Part shown: positions 25,075 to 34,648 of the stretch, piece after piece | Layout of the letters: each line of letters opens with the position of its first letter | How positions within the stretch are numbered: position 1 is the stretch's first letter | Origin: Pelagibius litoralis | GTDB taxonomy: Bacteria > Pseudomonadota > Alphaproteobacteria > Kiloniellales > Kiloniellaceae | Length of the DNA: 64,000 nt | Reading direction: 5' to 3' | Assembly: GCF_011683915.1 (NCBI RefSeq) | Contig: NZ_JAAQPH010000005.1 | Span: 248,001-312,000 of the forward strand | Translations under genes and position numbers: made by a program | Notes under the pieces: model-generated | Told to the model about the DNA's origin: nothing | Seen by the model: the letters and a program-made list of their open reading frames with translations, nothing else | Databases searched by the model: none

Positions 25075-26124
25075 TCAACGCAGGCGCTCGCCCGTGGCCC
25101 CATCGAAGAGGTAGAGGCGGTCGAGATCAAAACCGATATGGGCCGTGGTGTCCAGCGGCGCCCTGAAATCCCGGTCGGCCCGGATCTCGAAAAGGTCGTC
25201 GTCGGTCCGCAGGCTGACCAGGGTCTGATCGCCGGTCGGCTCAATCCCGAAGACCGTGCCCGTCATCTGCGACGGCGTGCCGTTCAGATGACAGTCCTCG
25301 GGCCGGATACCCAGTGTCACGGCACGGCCGCTCTCAACCGCGATGCCCTCGACCCTGACGCCCGGCGCGGTAAAGGTGCCGCCCTCGACATGGCCCTTGA
25401 TCAGGTTCATCGGCGGCGAACCAATGAAACCGGCAATAAAGGTGTTCGCCGGATTGGTATAGATCTCGTCGGGGGTGCCGATCTGCTGGATGGCGCCGCC
25501 GTTCATGATGACGATGCGGTCGGCCAGGGTCATCGCCTCGACCTGGTCGTGGGTCACATAGACGGTGGTGATCTTCAGCCGGCGCTGCAGATGCTTGATC
25601 TGAACGCGCATCGCCGAGCGGAGCTTGGCATCGAGGTTCGAGAGAGGCTCGTCCATCAGGAACACGTGGGGCTGGCGCACGACGGCGCGGGCCAGGGCCG
25701 CGCGCTGGCGCTGGCCGCCAGAAAGCGCGCCCGGCTTGCGGTCGAGATAGTCGCCCAGCTCCACCATCTCCGCGGCGCGCTTTACCAGTTCCACATGCTG
25801 TGATTTGGGTATTCCGCGCATCCGCAAGGGGAAACGGATGTTTTCGAAGATCGTCATATTCGGGTAGAGCGCGTAGCTCTGGAAGACCATGGCGACATCG
25901 CGGTCGCGGGCATCGACGTCGTTGACGACCTCGCCGTCGATGATGACCTCGCCGCCGGTGGGGTCTTCCAGCCCGGCGATCATGCGCATCGTCGTCGTTT
26001 TCCCGCAGCCGGAGGGCCCGAGGAACACGACGAACTCCTGGTCGGCGATCTTCATGCTGACGTCATCGACGCCGACGAACTCGCCCCAGTTTTTTCTGAC
26101 GTTGCGCAACTCAATCTCAGCCAC
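25075..26124 (-). CDS. carbohydrate ABC transporter ATPase (MalK/UgpC family)
   Basis: A 349-aa CUT1-type ATPase. Walker A is GPSGCGKTT at about residues 37-45, the Q-loop FQSYALYP, the signature LSGGQRQRAALA, and Walker B VFLMDEPLSNLD, with the H-loop THDQVEAM. Residues 235-349 form the TOBE regulatory domain typical of MalK/UgpC. It pairs with the two permeases immediately upstream (3-bp gap). Such ATPases are often shared among importers, but this one is clearly embedded in the operon. Confidence 0.95.
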   Translation of the reverse strand: MAEIELRNVRKNWGEFVGVDDVSMKIADQEFVVFLGPSGCGKTTTMRMIAGLEDPTGGEVIIDGEVVNDVDARDRDVAMVFQSYALYPNMTIFENIRFPLRMRGIPKSQHVELVKRAAEMVELGDYLDRKPGALSGGQRQRAALARAVVRQPHVFLMDEPLSNLDAKLRSAMRVQIKHLQRRLKITTVYVTHDQVEAMTLADRIVIMNGGAIQQIGTPDEIYTNPANTFIAGFIGSPPMNLIKGHVEGGTFTAPGVRVEGIAVESGRAVTLGIRPEDCHLNGTPSQMTGTVFGIEPTGDQTLVSLRTDDDLFEIRADRDFRAPLDTTAHIGFDLDRLYLFDGATGERLR

Positions 26125-26127
26125 GAC

Positions 26128-26967
26128 TCATCCCTTCAATGCACCCAGCGTCAAGCCGCGCGACAGGTGTTTTTGGATCGATACGACCAGCAGGAATACC
26201 GGAACGAAGGCAAGGAAGGAAACAAGCGCGATGGCATTGTAGATCTTGCCGTCCGACCCGCCGGTGAAATTCGCCAGCGCCACCGACATGGTATAGGCAT
26301 TTTGGGTGGAGGCGATCAGCAGTGTGAACAGGAACTCATTGATCGCAAAGATCGCCGCGATCACCGCCGCGGTGATGATCCCCGGCAGACAGATCGGTAT
26401 CACGATCTCCCAGAGGATCCGAAGATCCGAGGCGCCGTCGGTGCGGGCCGCATCCTCAAGCTCATGCGGAATGTCCTGCATGTAGGAGCGGATGATCCAG
26501 GTGACGAGGCTGAGATTGATCGCGGCATAGACCAGCATCAGCCCCCAGACCGTATCAAGCAGGCCGAGCCCCTTGAACAGAAAGAAGATCGGGATCGCCA
26601 CGATGGCCGGGGCCATCATGCGCGTCGAGAGGATGTAGAACCCGATATCCTCCCGCCCCTTGTAGGTGTAGCGCGCCAGGGAGTAGGCCGCCGGGATCGC
26701 CAGGACGAGGTCGATCACCACCGAGCCGACGATGGCCAGCAGGGAGTTCATCAGGTAGTGGGCCATCGGCCAGTCGTCCCAGATCATATGCCAGGCATCG
26801 AGTGAGAAGGTCGGCCAGTAGATCGGTTGCGGCGTGATGATCTCGGTGCGCGGCCGGAAGCCGATGGAAAGAAACCAGAGGATCGGCAGCAGGCAGCAGA
26901 GCGCCCAGCCGGCGAGGATGACGTAGCGGAGAATGCGGTTCTCGCCGGACTTCAGGCGCTTTGCCAT
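26128..26967 (-). CDS. carbohydrate ABC transporter permease (MalG type)
   Basis: A 279-aa CUT1 permease with six membrane segments. The first is ILAGWALCCLLPILWFLSIG at about residues 17-36. The EAA loop for ATPase contact is ELEDAARTDGASDLRILWEIVIPICLPG-like, around residues 165-190. The start overlaps the stop of the MalF-type permease by one base. It forms the channel with that protein. The last residues LTLGALKG are a normal family C-terminus. Confidence 0.94.
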   Translation of the reverse strand: MAKRLKSGENRILRYVILAGWALCCLLPILWFLSIGFRPRTEIITPQPIYWPTFSLDAWHMIWDDWPMAHYLMNSLLAIVGSVVIDLVLAIPAAYSLARYTYKGREDIGFYILSTRMMAPAIVAIPIFFLFKGLGLLDTVWGLMLVYAAINLSLVTWIIRSYMQDIPHELEDAARTDGASDLRILWEIVIPICLPGIITAAVIAAIFAINEFLFTLLIASTQNAYTMSVALANFTGGSDGKIYNAIALVSFLAFVPVFLLVVSIQKHLSRGLTLGALKG

Positions 26968-27902
26968 CAGGCCCTCCCGGAGCGGAAGAACCGCTTCAAC
27001 AGGACCTGGGCGACGATGATGGTGAAGATCAGCATCAGGGCCGAGGCCGCGGAGGCATAGCCGAAGTTGAAGGTGCGGAAGCCCATGCGGTAGATGAAGT
27101 AGCTGATCGTCTCGGTCGCGCCGCCGGGCGTGCCCTGGGTGATGATGAAGACGTTGGCGAACATCGTCGTGATGTCGATCCCCCGCAGAATGACGGCAAC
27201 CGCGATCACCGGGCGCATCAGCGGCAGGGAGATGTTCCAGAAGATCGCCGGCCAGCTGGCGCCGTCCAGGCGGGCGGCCTCCTCCATCTCCTTATCCTGC
27301 GCCTGCAGGCCGGCCACGAAGATGATGAAGAGGAAGGGCGTCCACTGCCAGACATCGGCGACGATAAGGGTCAGCCGGGCGTTCCAGACGTGGCCCAGAA
27401 AGTCGATGTTGTCGGAGATCAGGCCGAGCTGCATCAGCAGATCAGAGATCACCCGCCCGTCGTTGAAGGCGAGCTTCCAGATGAAAGCGACGGCGGAGGG
27501 CATGAAGAGCATCGGCATCAGGAAGATGATGCGCCAGCCCCGGATGAAGGGGTCGCGGTAGGCATAGAACGCCAGGGTCATGGCGATCACGCATTCAAGG
27601 ACCAGCGATATGCCGCCGATAACCAGGGTGTTCCAGAGCGCCGCCCAGAACTCCCGGTCCTGCATCAGGTTGGTGTAGTTCTCGAAGCCGGCGGGCACCC
27701 AGCCGGTGAAGGTAACGAAGAAGAAAGACTGATAGACCGCGTAGACGCCGGGATAGAGGGTGATCATCAACAGATAGACAACCGCCGGCGCGACCAGCAG
27801 GTAGGGAAAGAGTTTGCGCCGGAAGGGGCTTCGCCGGCGCCGTGCCGGGGCCGGCGCGGCGATACCTGCCGCCCCGGCCCTACCCGATAGTGTCTGGGTC
27901 AT
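26967..27902 (-). CDS. sugar ABC transporter permease (MalF type)
   Basis: A 311-aa CUT1 permease. A basic N-terminal tail of about 30 residues precedes FPYLLVAPAVVYLLMITLYP, the first helix. Five more helices follow. The EAA motif is EMEEAARLDGASWPAIFW, in the correct position before the last two helices. It lies 32 bp downstream of the binding-protein gene. Together with the MalG-type permease, the ATPase and the Tat-exported binding protein it makes a complete importer. Confidence 0.94.
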   Translation of the reverse strand: MTQTLSGRAGAAGIAAPAPARRRRSPFRRKLFPYLLVAPAVVYLLMITLYPGVYAVYQSFFFVTFTGWVPAGFENYTNLMQDREFWAALWNTLVIGGISLVLECVIAMTLAFYAYRDPFIRGWRIIFLMPMLFMPSAVAFIWKLAFNDGRVISDLLMQLGLISDNIDFLGHVWNARLTLIVADVWQWTPFLFIIFVAGLQAQDKEMEEAARLDGASWPAIFWNISLPLMRPVIAVAVILRGIDITTMFANVFIITQGTPGGATETISYFIYRMGFRTFNFGYASAASALMLIFTIIVAQVLLKRFFRSGRA

Positions 27903-27934
27903 CTAACTCAGGCTCGTACCCGCCCCCCTTGCGA

Positions 27935-29500
27935 TCAGATCGGCGAGGGTTTACCGCGGCCGGCCCAGGTGCCCGCCTCTACGGCTGAATAGGCAAAAGG
28001 CTCCCGGCTGCTGAAGAAACCGTTCTTCTTCATGATCGACCGCCAGGCAGAGGCACCGTTGTCCAGAGCCTCTTTCGCGGGGATCTGACCGACGATGGCC
28101 CGGTTGATCTCGTTGCCCAGGGCCTGCTCCATCTCGAACATGCCGGGGATGCGCGGCGCGCACCAGGCATAGTCGAGACTGTCGGCCCAGACCTCCGCCG
28201 GCTGCGAAACCGCCCGCAGACGCTCATTCGACAGCACCGACTTGTAGCCCGGCGCCACGCCGTTGGCATTGGCTTCGTTCATCGACATGATCGACGCCGT
28301 GGTCAGGAAGGCGAGCATGAGGAAAGCACCCTCCGGGTTCTGCGAGGTCGCGGCCACGCAGGACGTCGATCCGGCAATATTCGGCGGGGCGAAGCGCGCG
28401 CCTTCGATGTTCACGCGCGGCTCGTAGATGGTGACGAAGTCGTCGACGATCTGGCTCTGGTCCGGCCGCATCGCCTGGGTGCCGCTGTCCTGCCAGGAAA
28501 TGTTGGTGGCCAACTGTCCGCCGAGCCAGGCCGCCCGGTTCTCCGGCCAGCCCCAGCCGGCAACACCCTGCGCGGCATTCTTCTGAAGATCCAGGATGAT
28601 CTCCAGCGCCTTGATGCCGGCGTCGTTGTTGAAGATCGGATTCCACTCGCCGTCGAAAAGGTCGACGCCGCACTGGGCGGCAATATGCTCCCAGGTATAG
28701 GTCGACCAGAAACCGCGCGCGGCCATCAGGCCGACGCCGGCAACGCCCGGCTCGATCTTGTTCAGCTCGCCGGAAAGACGAATCAGGTCGTCGTAGGTCT
28801 CGACCGTCTTCCATTTGTCGATCGGGCCGCCGGTGACCTGCTCCACATAGCCTTTGCGCAGATGCACCATCTGGATGTCGCAGTCGAAGGGAATGCCGTA
28901 GAGCCCCTTGTCGCCGAACTGACCGTAGTTCAGGCGGTAGGTGTCGTAGAAGTCGTCAAGCGGCAGTTTCCACTTCTCGGCATAGTCGTCGAGGCGGGCC
29001 AGGAAGCCCGGTGCGGCAAAGTCGCCAAGCCAGGGCGAGAAGAACTGCAGCGCGTCGAAACTGGCGTTGCCGGAAATGAATTCCGCAATCGCCTTGTCGT
29101 AGAAGCTGTCATCCGGGATGGGAACCAGTTCGACCTTGATGCCGGAGAGCTTCTCGAAGGGCACGAGGCCCTCGGCCGCCGATTCCTGATCCGCCGCGCC
29201 GATGGCAAAGCGCACCGTCTTGCCGGCCTGCTCGGCCCGCACGGCTTCCCAGTCCACGGTCCTGATCCAGTCTTTTTTGGGATCCCAGAGCGGCTCGTCG
29301 GACATGGCGTAGAGCTTGCGGTAATCCTCGCGGACGTACTTCGGAACCGAGATGTCCGCCAGCACGGTGGCCGGATCGGGCAGCGACGACTGGGCGAAGA
29401 CGGGCGCCGCCAGCGACGTTCCGACACCGGTCGCAAGGCCGGCGGCAACGCTTGATTTCAGAAATGACCGGCGTGTGGTGCCGTTGATGTTAACGCGCAT
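27935..29500 (-). CDS. extracellular solute-binding protein, Tat-exported, 521 aa
   Basis: The first gene of the minus-strand arm. The signal has TRRSFLKSS, a good twin-arginine motif, then an Ala/Gly-rich stretch ending PVFAQ. At 521 aa it is about 100 residues longer than a typical sugar-binding protein. This resembles the long binding proteins of polyol/glycerol-type importers, although I cannot name the ligand. Recognisable parts are VPIPDDSFYDKAIAEFISGN, FDALQFFSPWLGDFA, YGIPFDCDIQM and TNISWQDSG. ATG 29500 follows GGGAGGA. The promoter must be in the 332-bp divergent spacer. Confidence 0.92.
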   Translation of the reverse strand: MRVNINGTTRRSFLKSSVAAGLATGVGTSLAAPVFAQSSLPDPATVLADISVPKYVREDYRKLYAMSDEPLWDPKKDWIRTVDWEAVRAEQAGKTVRFAIGAADQESAAEGLVPFEKLSGIKVELVPIPDDSFYDKAIAEFISGNASFDALQFFSPWLGDFAAPGFLARLDDYAEKWKLPLDDFYDTYRLNYGQFGDKGLYGIPFDCDIQMVHLRKGYVEQVTGGPIDKWKTVETYDDLIRLSGELNKIEPGVAGVGLMAARGFWSTYTWEHIAAQCGVDLFDGEWNPIFNNDAGIKALEIILDLQKNAAQGVAGWGWPENRAAWLGGQLATNISWQDSGTQAMRPDQSQIVDDFVTIYEPRVNIEGARFAPPNIAGSTSCVAATSQNPEGAFLMLAFLTTASIMSMNEANANGVAPGYKSVLSNERLRAVSQPAEVWADSLDYAWCAPRIPGMFEMEQALGNEINRAIVGQIPAKEALDNGASAWRSIMKKNGFFSSREPFAYSAVEAGTWAGRGKPSPI

Positions 29501-29832
29501 GGACTAGTTCCTCCCTTTAGATCGTTCTTACGTCTCAAGGCACTGCTGAGCCCCAGGGTGCCGGCAGCACAGTTTGTCGGCGTGCAGCTTCATCCGGCAA
29601 GTGGGAGACATCACAGGGTGCTTCGCGGGAGGGTTTTCGGAGTCATTGGCTTCGATTTCCTCCCCTTTATCGTTGAACAATGTTATTTCTATTCATTCAA
29701 ATGTTCACGTGCCATTCGCTGTTGTCAAGGAATTTGTAGCTTTCGCAGCCTGCATGCCTCGAACATGCGTATTGACGATAAAACAGATGTTCATTAGAGT
29801 TTTCCCACCAGCCGATTGAAGGAGATGCTCCC
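29501..29832. promoter_or_regulatory. divergent control region with TGAACA/TGTTCA half-sites
   Basis: This 332-bp, AT-richer spacer separates the importer arm from the dehydrogenase arm. It contains TGAACA at 29674-29679 and inverted TGTTCA copies at 29702-29707 and 29788-29793. The first two are inverted with a centre-to-centre distance of 28 bp. Half-sites of this form are used by SorC/DeoR-type sugar regulators, and such a regulator is encoded at 34649-35638. The last copy is close to the start of the plus-strand arm (29833), where binding would block initiation. Operator assignment is inference. No riboswitch-like structure is seen. Confidence 0.5.
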
Positions 29833-31161
29833 TTGCCCACGAATGTTGTACTGACCGGCCTCGCCAAGGACCTTGTCGCGCGGGCCGAATCGGGCCGGCC
29901 GGTCCGCATCGGGCTTGTGGGATCGGGTGAGATGGGTACGGACATCGTGACCCAGGTGGCCCACATGCCGGGCATCCGCATCGGCGCCATCGCCGAGCTG
30001 AACGTGCCGGGCGCCCTGAAGGCGGTCGAGATCGCCTACAACGGCGAGGGGCGGGCCAAGGAAGCCGCAACGCCCGATCAGTTGAACGCCGCCATGGAGG
30101 CGGATCAGATCGCCGTTACCGCCGATGCTTCGGCGGTGGTGGGAAGCGGGTTGATCGACGTGGTGATCGACGCCACCGGCGTGCCCGCTGTTGGGGCCGA
30201 AATCGGCCTGTCGGCGATGGAGAACGGCAAGCACCTGGTGATGATGAACGTCGAAGCCGACGTCACCATCGGCGCCTACCTGAAGGCTGAAGCCGACCGG
30301 CTTGGCGTGGTCTACACCCTCGGCGCCGGTGATGAGCCCTCCTCCTGCATCGAGCTGATCGAGTTCGTCTCGGCCATGGGTCATCCCATCGTCTGCGCCG
30401 GCAAGGGCAAGAACAACCCGCTGAACATCGATGCGGTACCGGACGACTATCTCGAAGAAGCCGAGCGCCGGAACATGAGCGCGCGCATGCTGGTGGAATT
30501 CATCGACGGGTCGAAGACCATGGTGGAGATGGCGGCGATCGCCAACGCCACCGGCCTGGTGCCCGACCGCCCCGGCCTGCACGGCCCCGCCGCCACCAAG
30601 GAACAACTCTCCAAGGTATTGGTTCCGGAAAAGGACGGCGGCGTGCTTTCCGATATCGGCCGGGTGGATTACTCCATCGGCGCCGGCGTGGCGCCGGGCG
30701 TTTTCGTGATCGCCGATATGTCTCATCCGCGGCTCTCCGAACGCATGACCGATCTGAAGCTGGGCGACGGCCCCTACTTCACTTTCATCCGTCCCTATCA
30801 CCTGACCTCCCTTGAGGTGCCGCTGACCTGCGCCCGCGCCGTGCTTTACGGCAAGGCCGACATGGTGCCGCTCGACCGCCCGGTGGCGGAGGTCTGTGCG
30901 GTGGCAAAGCGCGATCTGGCGCCGGGCGAGGCCCTGGATGCCATCGGCGAGTACTGCTACCGCGCCTGGATCATGCGGGCGGAGCAAGCCCGGGCCGAAC
31001 GCGCCATTCCCTGCGGTCTGCTGGCCGACGGCAAGGTCACGGCCCCGATCAGCAAGGGCGCGCTGATCACCTATGACAATGCCGCACCGCCCGAAGGCGC
31101 CAAGATCGTGGCGCTGAGGGCACGCCAGGATGAACTCCTGGCGGCACACCAGGGAGCCTGA
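29833..31161 (+). CDS. COG4091-like NAD(P)-dependent oxidoreductase with C-terminal SAF domain
   Basis: A 442-aa protein of the group often annotated as predicted homoserine dehydrogenase-like. A Rossmann fold starts at IGLVGSGEMGTDIV near residue 27. A dehydrogenase-like catalytic part contains KGKNNPLN and DGSKTMVEMAAIANATGLVPD. A SAF-type domain lies near the C-terminus (CAVAKRDLAPGEALDAIGEY). Characterised members are few. It starts at ATG or TTG-like codon 29833 behind GAAGGAGA. It leads the plus arm and is followed six bases later by the E1 alpha gene, so its product or substrate probably feeds the dehydrogenase complex. The chemistry here is unknown. Confidence 0.85.
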   Translation: MPTNVVLTGLAKDLVARAESGRPVRIGLVGSGEMGTDIVTQVAHMPGIRIGAIAELNVPGALKAVEIAYNGEGRAKEAATPDQLNAAMEADQIAVTADASAVVGSGLIDVVIDATGVPAVGAEIGLSAMENGKHLVMMNVEADVTIGAYLKAEADRLGVVYTLGAGDEPSSCIELIEFVSAMGHPIVCAGKGKNNPLNIDAVPDDYLEEAERRNMSARMLVEFIDGSKTMVEMAAIANATGLVPDRPGLHGPAATKEQLSKVLVPEKDGGVLSDIGRVDYSIGAGVAPGVFVIADMSHPRLSERMTDLKLGDGPYFTFIRPYHLTSLEVPLTCARAVLYGKADMVPLDRPVAEVCAVAKRDLAPGEALDAIGEYCYRAWIMRAEQARAERAIPCGLLADGKVTAPISKGALITYDNAAPPEGAKIVALRARQDELLAAHQGA

Positions 31162-31167
31162 CCCCCG

Positions 31168-32205
31168 ATGCTGGCAAGCCCACCGGCGAATGCGCCCTTT
31201 GCCATTCGCCATCACAAACCGGAAGCGCTGCGCGAAGCCCTGCGCAAGATGGTCCTGATTCGGCAGTTCGAAGAGGGCGCCGAGGATTGCTACGTCAGAG
31301 GGCTGATCCACGGCACGATGCATCTGTCCATCGGCCAGGAGGCCAGCGCGGTCGGCCTCTGCATGGCGCTGACGGACGACGACAAGATCACCTCGACCCA
31401 TCGCGGCCATGGCCATTGTATCGCTAAAGGCGCCGAGGTCGGGCGCATGTACGCCGAGTTTTTCGGCAAGGAAACCGGCTATTGCGGCGGCCGCGGCGGT
31501 TCCATGCACATCGCCGACGTCGCCAAGGGCAATCTCGGCGCCAACGGCATCGTCGCCGGCGGCATTCCTATTGCAGTGGGCGCGGCGCTCTCGGCAAAGC
31601 GGCTTAACCCGGGATCGGTGGTGATGAGCTTCTTCGGCGACGGCGCGGTGAACGAAGGCGCCTTTCACGAAGCGCTCAATATGGCCTCGGTCTGGAAGCT
31701 GCCGGTCATCTTCGCCTGCGAGAACAATCACTACGGCATGTCGACCTCCACCGAAAGATCGAGCGCCCAGCCCCGGGTGGCGGAGCGGGCGGCGGCCTAT
31801 GCCATGCCGGGCATCACCGTCGACGGCAACGATTTCTCTGCCGTGACCGAGGCCGGCCATGCCGCGGTCGAGCGGGCCCGGGCCGGCGAAGGGCCCAGCC
31901 TGATCGAGTCCGTCACTTACCGTTGGCGCGGGCACTCCAAGTCCGACCGGAACCGCTACCGCAGCAAGGAGGAAATCGACTCCTGGGTGGCGCGCGATCC
32001 GATCAGCCGCTTCGCCACGCTGTTGGGCGAGCATGGGATCGCCGATGCGGACGCGGTGGCGGCCATCGAGCGGGGGGCTACCCGCGAGATTACAGAGGCA
32101 ATCGAGTTCGCCAAGACCAGCCCGGGTCCCGATCCGGCAGCGCTGGCCCGGGATGTCTACGCCCCGGACTCTGCACCAGATGACTCTGCGGGGGTGCCGG
32201 CGTGA
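31168..32205 (+). CDS. E1 alpha subunit of a thiamine-diphosphate-dependent dehydrogenase (acetoin-dehydrogenase type)
   Basis: A 345-aa E1 alpha subunit. The thiamine-diphosphate motif is [17 protein letters not shown], with NNHYGMST completing it. Earlier conserved stretches are [33 protein letters not shown] and GGRGGSMHI. The absence of an N-terminal extension and the pairing with a hydrolase-fused E2 suggest an acetoin dehydrogenase-like rather than pyruvate dehydrogenase complex. It overlaps the beta gene as GTGA. It would act on an alpha-keto or alpha-hydroxyketone substrate derived from the imported compound. Confidence 0.92.
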   Translation: MLASPPANAPFAIRHHKPEALREALRKMVLIRQFEEGAEDCYVRGLIHGTMHLSIGQEASAVGLCMALTDDDKITSTHRGHGHCIAKGAEVGRMYAEFFGKETGYCGGRGGSMHIADVAKGNLGANGIVAGGIPIAVGAALSAKRLNPGSVVMSFFGDGAVNEGAFHEALNMASVWKLPVIFACENNHYGMSTSTERSSAQPRVAERAAAYAMPGITVDGNDFSAVTEAGHAAVERARAGEGPSLIESVTYRWRGHSKSDRNRYRSKEEIDSWVARDPISRFATLLGEHGIADADAVAAIERGATREITEAIEFAKTSPGPDPAALARDVYAPDSAPDDSAGVPA

Positions 32206-33221
32206 ACGTACAAGCCCCCACCCTGGAGCCCGCGGTCCGCGAACTGAGCTACGCCGAGGCGATCCGCGACGCCCTTGCCGTGGCCCTGGAGACCGATGAC
32301 CGGGTCATCCTGATGGGCGAGGATATCGGCATCTACGGCGGCGCCTTCCAGGTGACCGGCGATCTGGTCCAGCGTTTCGGCGAGGACCGGGTGATGGACA
32401 CTCCGATCTCCGAGCTCGGCGGCGCCGGGGTGGCTGTCGGCGCGGCGCTGACCGGCCTGCGGCCGATCTACGAATTCCAGTTCTCGGACTTTGCGACCCT
32501 GGCGATGGATCAGATCGTCAACCAGGCGGCCAAGCTGCGCTTCATGCTCGGCGGCACGGTTTCGGTGCCCCTGGTGATGCGCTTTCCCGCCGGCTCCGGC
32601 ACCGGGGCGGCGGCCCAGCACAGCCAGAGCCTGGAGGCCTGGTTCGGCCACGTGCCCGGCCTGAAGGTGGCCCAGGCCGCCACGCCCCACGATGCCAAGG
32701 GCCTGCTGCTCGCGGCCCTGGATGACCCGAACCCGGTCATGCTGTTCGAGCACAAGCTGCTCTACAAGATGAAAGGGCCCGTGCCCGAGGGCCACTACAC
32801 CGTCCCCATCGGCAAGGCCAATGTCTGCCGCCCCGGCAGGGACGTCACCATCGTGGCGACCTCGATCATGGTCCAGCGTGCCCTTGCAGCGGCGGAAACG
32901 CTGGCAGGCGAAGACATCGAGGCCGAGGTGATCGACCTGCGCACGATCCGGCCGATGGACCGGGCGACCGTCATCGAAAGCGTGGCCAGGACATCGCGGC
33001 TGGTCGTCGTCTATGAGGGCACCACGACGCTGGGCATCGGCGCCGAGGTGAGCGCCGCCATCGCCGAGAGCGAAGCCTTCGATTACCTCGACGCGCCGAT
33101 CATCCGTCTGGGCGGCGCCGAGGTGCCGATCCCCTATAACCCCGAACTTGAAAAAGCGGCGGTCCCCCAGGTGCCGGATATTCTCGACGCCGTCCGGAAC
33201 CTCGTCCGCGGCGTGACCTGA
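32202..33221 (+). CDS. E1 beta subunit of the acetoin-dehydrogenase-type complex
   Basis: A 339-aa E1 beta subunit with the standard layout: [28 protein letters not shown], then [25 protein letters not shown], and the C-terminal transketolase domain with DLRTIRPMD. It starts at GTG 32202, overlapping the alpha gene, and ends one base before the E2 gene. It assembles with the alpha subunit as a heterotetramer and hands the substrate-derived group to the lipoyl arm of the next gene's product. Confidence 0.93.
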   Translation: MNVQAPTLEPAVRELSYAEAIRDALAVALETDDRVILMGEDIGIYGGAFQVTGDLVQRFGEDRVMDTPISELGGAGVAVGAALTGLRPIYEFQFSDFATLAMDQIVNQAAKLRFMLGGTVSVPLVMRFPAGSGTGAAAQHSQSLEAWFGHVPGLKVAQAATPHDAKGLLLAALDDPNPVMLFEHKLLYKMKGPVPEGHYTVPIGKANVCRPGRDVTIVATSIMVQRALAAAETLAGEDIEAEVIDLRTIRPMDRATVIESVARTSRLVVVYEGTTTLGIGAEVSAAIAESEAFDYLDAPIIRLGGAEVPIPYNPELEKAAVPQVPDILDAVRNLVRGVT

Positions 33222-33222
33222 C

Positions 33223-34560
33223 ATGCCCGTCGAGGTCATCATGCCCAAGGTGGACATGGACATGTCCAGCGGCACGATCGCGGCCTGGCATGCCGACGAA
33301 GGGGCGGAAGTAAAAGCCGGCGATCCCCTGTTCGATATCGAAACCGACAAGGCGGCCATGGAAGTGGAAAGCCCCGCCAGCGGACGGCTCCACAACATCC
33401 TGGCCGGCATCGGCACGGAAGTGGCCATCGGCAAGCCGGTCGCCTGGATCTACGCGCCGGGCGAGGCCGTCGGGCCCCCGCCGGAAAGCGACGATGGCGG
33501 GAATACCGCCCTCCCCGCAAACGACGCGACCGCCGCCGTAGCGGTGACGCCGGCGCCGGCCGCGGCTGACCACGTCGCCCGCACAGCGGACCGGCAAGGC
33601 AAAGCGCGCGCCACGCCGCGGGCGCGCCGGCTGGCGCGGGACCACGCCCTCGATCTCTCCGGCATCGCCGGATCGGGACCGCGCGGCCGCATCGCCGCTG
33701 CCGACGTAGAGGCGCAAGCTCTGGAGACGAGAACGGGCGGCACCGTCGCGCACAGGCCGCTAACATGGCAGGCCGAGGCCGGGCCGCTGAAGGTTCATCG
33801 CTCAGGCACGGGCGACGGCGCGCCTCTCTTCATGATCCACGGCTTTGCCGGCGACTCGGCAACCTGGCAGCCAGTGGAGCCCCACCTTCCGGCCGGCCAT
33901 CCGGTGTTGAAGCTCGACCTGCCGGGCCATGGGAAATCACCGCGCCGGCAGATTGACTCCTTTCGCCGGCTGGCGCGCAGCGTGGTCGAAGCCTTCGACC
34001 TTGAGGACATCGACCAGGCTCATCTGGTCGGCCATTCCCTGGGCGCGGCCCTGGCGCTGGCGCTCGCAGACGTGCGCGCCCGGCGGATCGCCTCCCTCAC
34101 CCTGATCGCCCCGGCCGGGCTGGGCCCCGAGGTCGATGGGGCGATCCTCACCGGCATCGCCCGCGCCAGCCGCCGTGAAAGCCTCGCCCCCTGGCTGGCG
34201 CAGTTGACCGGCGGCGCCCAACCGCCGGACGAGGGTTTCGCGCGCGCCGCCATGCTGGCACGCCGGGATCCCGCTTTGCGGGCCTATCAGATCGATCTGG
34301 CCGATACTCTCTTTCCGGACTCGGTGCAGAGCTTCGATCTGAACCCGGTGCTGTCGCGTCTGGAAATCCCGGCCAAAATCATCTGGGGCCGTTCGGACCG
34401 CGTCTTTCCCTGGCGGCAGGCCCTGCGGGCGCCGGGCCGGGTGGCGCTTCACCTGCTCCAGGATATCGGCCACATGCCCCAAAGCGAGGCGCCGGAGGAT
34501 ATAGCCGCCTTGCTTTCCGACATGCTTCGCATCACAGATAGGAGCCACGCCCCCGTATGA
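33223..34560 (+). CDS. E2-like protein: lipoyl domain, E3-binding domain and alpha/beta hydrolase
   Basis: A 445-aa protein of the AcoC type. Residues 1-80 are a lipoyl domain with the lipoylated Lys 43 in ETDKAAMEV. Residues about 126-162 resemble a peripheral-subunit-binding domain (TPRARRLARDHALDL then GPRGRI). From about 175 onward comes an alpha/beta hydrolase domain, not the usual acyltransferase catalytic core. Nucleophile Ser 272 sits in GHSLG, the acid is likely in WGRSDRVF, and the final His is in DIGHMPQ, so the triad looks intact. AcoC from acetoin catabolism has the same lipoyl-hydrolase fusion. No E3 gene is present in the locus. Confidence 0.9.
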   Translation: MPVEVIMPKVDMDMSSGTIAAWHADEGAEVKAGDPLFDIETDKAAMEVESPASGRLHNILAGIGTEVAIGKPVAWIYAPGEAVGPPPESDDGGNTALPANDATAAVAVTPAPAAADHVARTADRQGKARATPRARRLARDHALDLSGIAGSGPRGRIAAADVEAQALETRTGGTVAHRPLTWQAEAGPLKVHRSGTGDGAPLFMIHGFAGDSATWQPVEPHLPAGHPVLKLDLPGHGKSPRRQIDSFRRLARSVVEAFDLEDIDQAHLVGHSLGAALALALADVRARRIASLTLIAPAGLGPEVDGAILTGIARASRRESLAPWLAQLTGGAQPPDEGFARAAMLARRDPALRAYQIDLADTLFPDSVQSFDLNPVLSRLEIPAKIIWGRSDRVFPWRQALRAPGRVALHLLQDIGHMPQSEAPEDIAALLSDMLRITDRSHAPV

Positions 34561-34648
34561 GACCACCGCCGGAGGTTGCCGGATAGGCGACCGGCGGTTA
34601 GAAAACCGCAGACACTCTCCCAGAGACATTCTCCCAGGAGGTCAGCCC

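Noticed and set aside
29794-32034. 746-residue antisense frame across the oxidoreductase and E1 alpha genes
   Set aside because: Antisense to two genes with strong family motifs; the translation has no recognisable domain.
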